Source: Cryptoclostridium sp964637365 (GTDB lineage: Bacteria > Bacillota > Dehalobacteriia > UBA7702). From it: a stretch of 64,000 nucleotides of DNA. Where the stretch lies: assembly GCA_964637365.1 (NCBI GenBank), contig CAZWWH010000001.1, positions 124,001-188,000 on the forward strand. Direction: 5' to 3'. The translations under genes were made by a program, and so were the position numbers. The notes below the pieces were generated by a model that was not told where the DNA came from, ran no database searches, and saw only the letters and a program-made list of their open reading frames with translations. Position 1 is the first letter of the stretch, and each line of letters opens with the position of its first letter. Shown one piece after another: positions 61,619-64,000 of this stretch.

Positions 61619-61806
61619 ATTATTTTGACTATATTCAGGGGATCAAAGATAATCCCATCGCAAAAACCGTAAAACTGGCTGATCTTGCTCACAACTCGGA
61701 TGAAACACGATTGGACGGCGTAAAAAGCGTAACAGAAAAAGAACGTTGCAGACTCCGTGATAAATATCAAAAAGCGAAAGCACTACTGACCGATGGAGAT
61801 CTCTAA
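61618..61806 (+). pseudogene. remnant of an HD-domain (RelA/SpoT-like) phosphohydrolase gene
   Basis: Directly behind the TauE remnant, the frame reads DYFDYIQGIKDNPIAKTVKLADLAHNSDETRL and ends EKYR-like DKYQKAKALLTDGDL. KLADLxHNSD is the last HD-metal motif of guanosine polyphosphate hydrolase-like domains. Start and first two thirds are absent. Confidence 0.6.
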
Positions 61807-61834
61807 ATCTCATTGGTACACACTCGCACAAGTA

Positions 61835-61873
61835 AAAAAATGGCGATGAGACAATCTCATCGCCGTTTTTTCT
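61835..61873. terminator. bidirectional terminator before the ABC transporter operon end
   Basis: GGCGATGAGA (61842-61851) with TCTCATCGCC (61855-61864); GTTTTTT on one side and ATTTTTTT on the other strand. Confidence 0.9.
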
Positions 61874-61882
61874 GATTTTAAT

Positions 61883-62629
61883 TCACTGTTCCAGAGTCCG
61901 TTTGAGGAATTCTCTGGTACGGTTATGCTTGGGATTGGTAAACATCTCTTTGGGGTCCCCTTCTTCCACGATAACGCCTTGATCCATAAAAACCACACGG
62001 TCAGCGACATCACGGGCAAAGGCCATTTCATGAGTAACCACCAGCATAGTGAGACCCATTTCCGCCAAAGATTTAATGACCTTCAGAACTTCTCCCACCA
62101 TTTCGGGGTCCAAGGCCGAAGTAGGCTCATCAAAAAGCAAAGCATCAGGCTCCATGGAAAGGGCGCGGGCAATGGCCACACGCTGTTTCTGACCGCCACT
62201 GAGCTGCGCTGGACGGGCTTCAATATATTCGGCCATTCCCACTTGTTTCAAATATTTCAAAGCCGTTTCACGGGCTTCCTGTTTCGATTTCTTTAGAACT
62301 TTGATGGGACCAACGGTGCAATTATCCAAAACAGAGAGGTTGTTAAACAAATTAAATTGCTGGAACACCATACCAAGCTTCGTACGATATTGAGCACCGG
62401 TGATCTTACCGCTGTGAATATCATCACCACGGTAATAGATATCGCCACTGGTAGCAATTTCCAAGAGATTAATACAGCGGAGCAAGGTGCTTTTTCCGGA
62501 GCCCGACGAACCGATGAGACAAACGACCTCACCTTCGGATACATCAAAGTTGATGTCCTTCAAAACTTCGTTGGCGCCAAAGGATTTTTTCAGGTGGCGT
62601 ACTTCGATTACTTTTGTTTTATCGCCCAT
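61883..62629 (-). CDS. glnQ: polar amino acid ABC transporter ATP-binding protein
   Basis: This 248-residue ABC ATPase of the GlnQ/HisP kind has Walker A GSSGSGKSTLLRCINLLE near residue 38, Q-loop MVFQQFNLFNNLSV, signature LSGGQKQRVAIARALSMEPDALLFDEPTSALDPE (residues about 143-176) and the H-loop VVTHEMAFARDVADRVVFMDQG. It overlaps the end of the permease gene by 11 bases. It is the third gene of a substrate-binding protein/permease/ATPase operon. Substrate is a polar amino acid, perhaps glutamine or cystine; not decidable. Confidence 0.94.
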   Translation of the reverse strand: MGDKTKVIEVRHLKKSFGANEVLKDINFDVSEGEVVCLIGSSGSGKSTLLRCINLLEIATSGDIYYRGDDIHSGKITGAQYRTKLGMVFQQFNLFNNLSVLDNCTVGPIKVLKKSKQEARETALKYLKQVGMAEYIEARPAQLSGGQKQRVAIARALSMEPDALLFDEPTSALDPEMVGEVLKVIKSLAEMGLTMLVVTHEMAFARDVADRVVFMDQGVIVEEGDPKEMFTNPKHNRTREFLKRTLEQ

Positions 62630-63425
62630 GGGTATCCTCCACTTTGATTTCTGATTCCGGCGTTGTCTGGGAACCGTGGATCGTGTAGGTCGAAGACCCA
62701 GCCAGTTTCCGTTCTAAAAGTCGCAGGAGACGAGTGACGGTAAAAGTCATGATCAAGTACATGATACAGGTAATAAGGAATACCTGAAAGTATTTAAAGT
62801 TAATCCCTGCAATCCCCTTAGATGCAAAGAACAACTCCGTCACGGAGATGACACTTAACACGGAAGTATCTTTAATATTGATAACGAATTCATTACCGGT
62901 GGCAGGCAGGATATTCCGTAAAACCTGAGGCATGACTACATTGACCATCGTCTGCCAATGGTTCATGCCGATGGAATGAGCCGCTTCAAATTGGCCCTTA
63001 TCCACAGCAATGATGCCACCGCGGACGATTTCCGCCATATAAGCGCCGGTATTGATGGATACAATTAAGAAACCCGCAAACAACACAGGAAGGGATTTCC
63101 CGGTGGCCAAAGCAATACCATAATAGATGACCATGGCCTGTACAATCATAGGCGTGCCACGGAATACTTCAATATAGACCGACAGCAGCCAGTTAATAAA
63201 CTTAAAGAAGCCACGTTTCAGCTTGGAGTCAGCAGGGCTTACCGGTATGGTACGAATCATCCCGATAACAAGGCCAATTAATGAACCGGTGATTGTACCG
63301 GTAATGGCAATAAGCAAGGTGACGCCAGCGCCTTTCAGGAAAAGAGGCCAGTAAGTCTGGAGGATTTGCCAGGATTGTGCTAGGAATCCCGGATCCGATG
63401 AAGTTGCGGCAGCGAGTTCAAACAT
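62619..63425 (-). CDS. polar amino acid ABC transporter permease
   Basis: This 268-residue HisM/GlnP-type permease has about five helices. The EAA loop GMNHWQTMVNVVMPQVLRNILPATGNEFV is present near residue 150, after EIVRGGIIAVDKGQFEAAHSIG. An initial GAGVTLLIAITGTITGSLIGLVIG helix is typical. It is 82 bp behind the binding protein, with a hairpin between. Confidence 0.93.
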   Translation of the reverse strand: MFELAAATSSDPGFLAQSWQILQTYWPLFLKGAGVTLLIAITGTITGSLIGLVIGMIRTIPVSPADSKLKRGFFKFINWLLSVYIEVFRGTPMIVQAMVIYYGIALATGKSLPVLFAGFLIVSINTGAYMAEIVRGGIIAVDKGQFEAAHSIGMNHWQTMVNVVMPQVLRNILPATGNEFVINIKDTSVLSVISVTELFFASKGIAGINFKYFQVFLITCIMYLIMTFTVTRLLRLLERKLAGSSTYTIHGSQTTPESEIKVEDTHGR

Positions 63426-63448
63426 AAATAGCTCCTATTTCAGACATT

Positions 63449-63470
63449 GGGGACAGGCAAGCCTGTCCCC
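63449..63470 (-). other. intercistronic hairpin (binding protein/permease)
   Basis: GGGGACAGGC and GCCTGTCCCC form a 10-bp stem with a 2-base loop. No T-tract follows, so it is likely an mRNA-stability or partial attenuation element, keeping the binding protein in excess. Confidence 0.7.
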
Positions 63471-63507
63471 TGGATTGTCAAAAACTTCATTGATTCAAGA
63501 TGTTATC

Positions 63508-64000
63508 TTAGTCAGCTGCGGGCTGATTTGCCACGGCATTGTCCATGATTTCAAGGCGTTCTTCATCACTGATACCGGCAAGAATTTCGTTGATTTGGTC
63601 TACGAATTCATCTCTGCCTTTTTTGATACCAACGGCAATGGCCACATCGTCGTCACTGGCTTCAAAGCCTTGTCCTTCATCAAAAACCACAAAGGTGAAG
63701 TTACTGTTAGCCGAGGAAGCGGAGATACCTTCAGGACGTTCGGAAACATAACCATCAATAACGCCAGATTCCAAAGCTACGCGCATAGCGGGGAAATCGT
63801 CCATAGCAGCTTGTTTATTTACGCCTTCAATCTGATCAATTACAGTGTAGTGGAAAGTATTCAACTGCGCGGTTACTTTTGCGCCAGAGAAATCCTGAAT
63901 GCTGGTGGCGTTTTCATATGCGCCGCCTTTTTTCACAACCATAACAAGGTCGCTTTTGTAATAATTATCAGTGAAGTCAATGGTTTTTTTGCGTTCTTCT
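63508..64000 (-). CDS. ABC transporter substrate-binding protein, 3' part (cut by window edge)
   Basis: The frame is open to the last base of the window (EERKKTIDFTDNYYKSDLVMVVKKGG), so an internal Met is not the true start. About 163 residues of the second lobe of a family 3 extracellular solute-binding protein are seen: DFTDNYYKSDLVM, IQDFSGAKVTAQLNTFHY, ALESGVIDGYVSERPEG and FVDQINEILAGISDEERLEIMDNA. The signal peptide is outside the window. It leads the operon with permease and ATPase. Confidence 0.93.
   Translation of the reverse strand, partial: EERKKTIDFTDNYYKSDLVMVVKKGGAYENATSIQDFSGAKVTAQLNTFHYTVIDQIEGVNKQAAMDDFPAMRVALESGVIDGYVSERPEGISASSANSNFTFVVFDEGQGFEASDDDVAIAVGIKKGRDEFVDQINEILAGISDEERLEIMDNAVANQPAAD

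Noticed and set aside
1..64000. tRNA genes, rRNA genes and CRISPR arrays
   Set aside because: No cloverleaf with a GTTCGAATC-type arm, no rRNA segment and no regularly spaced repeats were noticed in the intergenic regions.

Overview
The window reads as chromosome of an anaerobic, endospore-lineage Bacillota. The support is a spoIIID gene, a cysteine T-box leader, CsaB-type pyruvyltransferases, LytR-CpsA-Psr and TagA-type cell-wall genes, MrnC, PadR/DUF1700 and sigma-54 activators of the clostridial type. I cannot name a genus. No rRNA, tRNA or CRISPR array was seen.

Region 1 (1-21.3 kb) is a methylated-amine island. It holds three BCCT transporters (one cut by the window edge), one corrinoid protein, four full-length MttB-superfamily methyltransferases without an in-frame amber codon (non-pyrrolysine type, as in glycine betaine methyltransferase MtgB), two large hydantoinase/oxoprolinase-like ASKHA proteins, an EamA exporter and an MFS transporter. 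Two PAS-AAA+-Fis sigma-54 activators sit divergent to mttB genes. Near-consensus -24/-12 promoters precede two mttB transcription units and the MFS gene, and palindrome clusters lie between activators and promoters. The likely logic is: import a quaternary amine, demethylate it onto the corrinoid protein, and pass the methyl group to a downstream acceptor encoded elsewhere.

Region 2 (21.3-29.6 kb) is mixed: a DUF5131 protein, a Vat-type xenobiotic acetyltransferase with a possible leader peptide, a cobalamin riboswitch with no gene behind it, PepD, a PadR-DUF1700-small protein-DUF4097 operon, and a sigma-54 activator gene broken by a one-base frameshift in a homopolymer.

Region 3 (about 29.65-37.0 kb) looks like an inserted mobile segment. 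Fragments of transposon or conjugative-element genes (DUF6076-like, TnpV, DUF6809-like) flank a two-component system and a VTC-DUF4956-CotH operon. A matching direct-repeat promoter precedes both the regulator and the VTC operon.

Region 4 (37.2-40.9 kb) has spoIIID and a GlpA-like/GlpB-like/DUF1667 oxidoreductase operon. Region 5 (40.9-53.9 kb) is a cell-wall polymer locus: SH3 protein, WecA/MraY-like transferase, two MurJ flippases, a diverged CsaB paralogue, TagA/WecG, LCP, an SAH/MTA-deaminase-type amidohydrolase, a C_GCAxxG_C_C protein and a glycosyltransferase-CsaB fusion. Region 6 (54.1-57.6 kb) is the T-box-controlled cysE-cysS-mrnC-rlmB operon. Region 7 (57.7-64 kb) has two lipoproteins, a DJ-1/PfpI protein, DUF3786, two gene remnants and a polar amino acid ABC transporter cut by the right edge.
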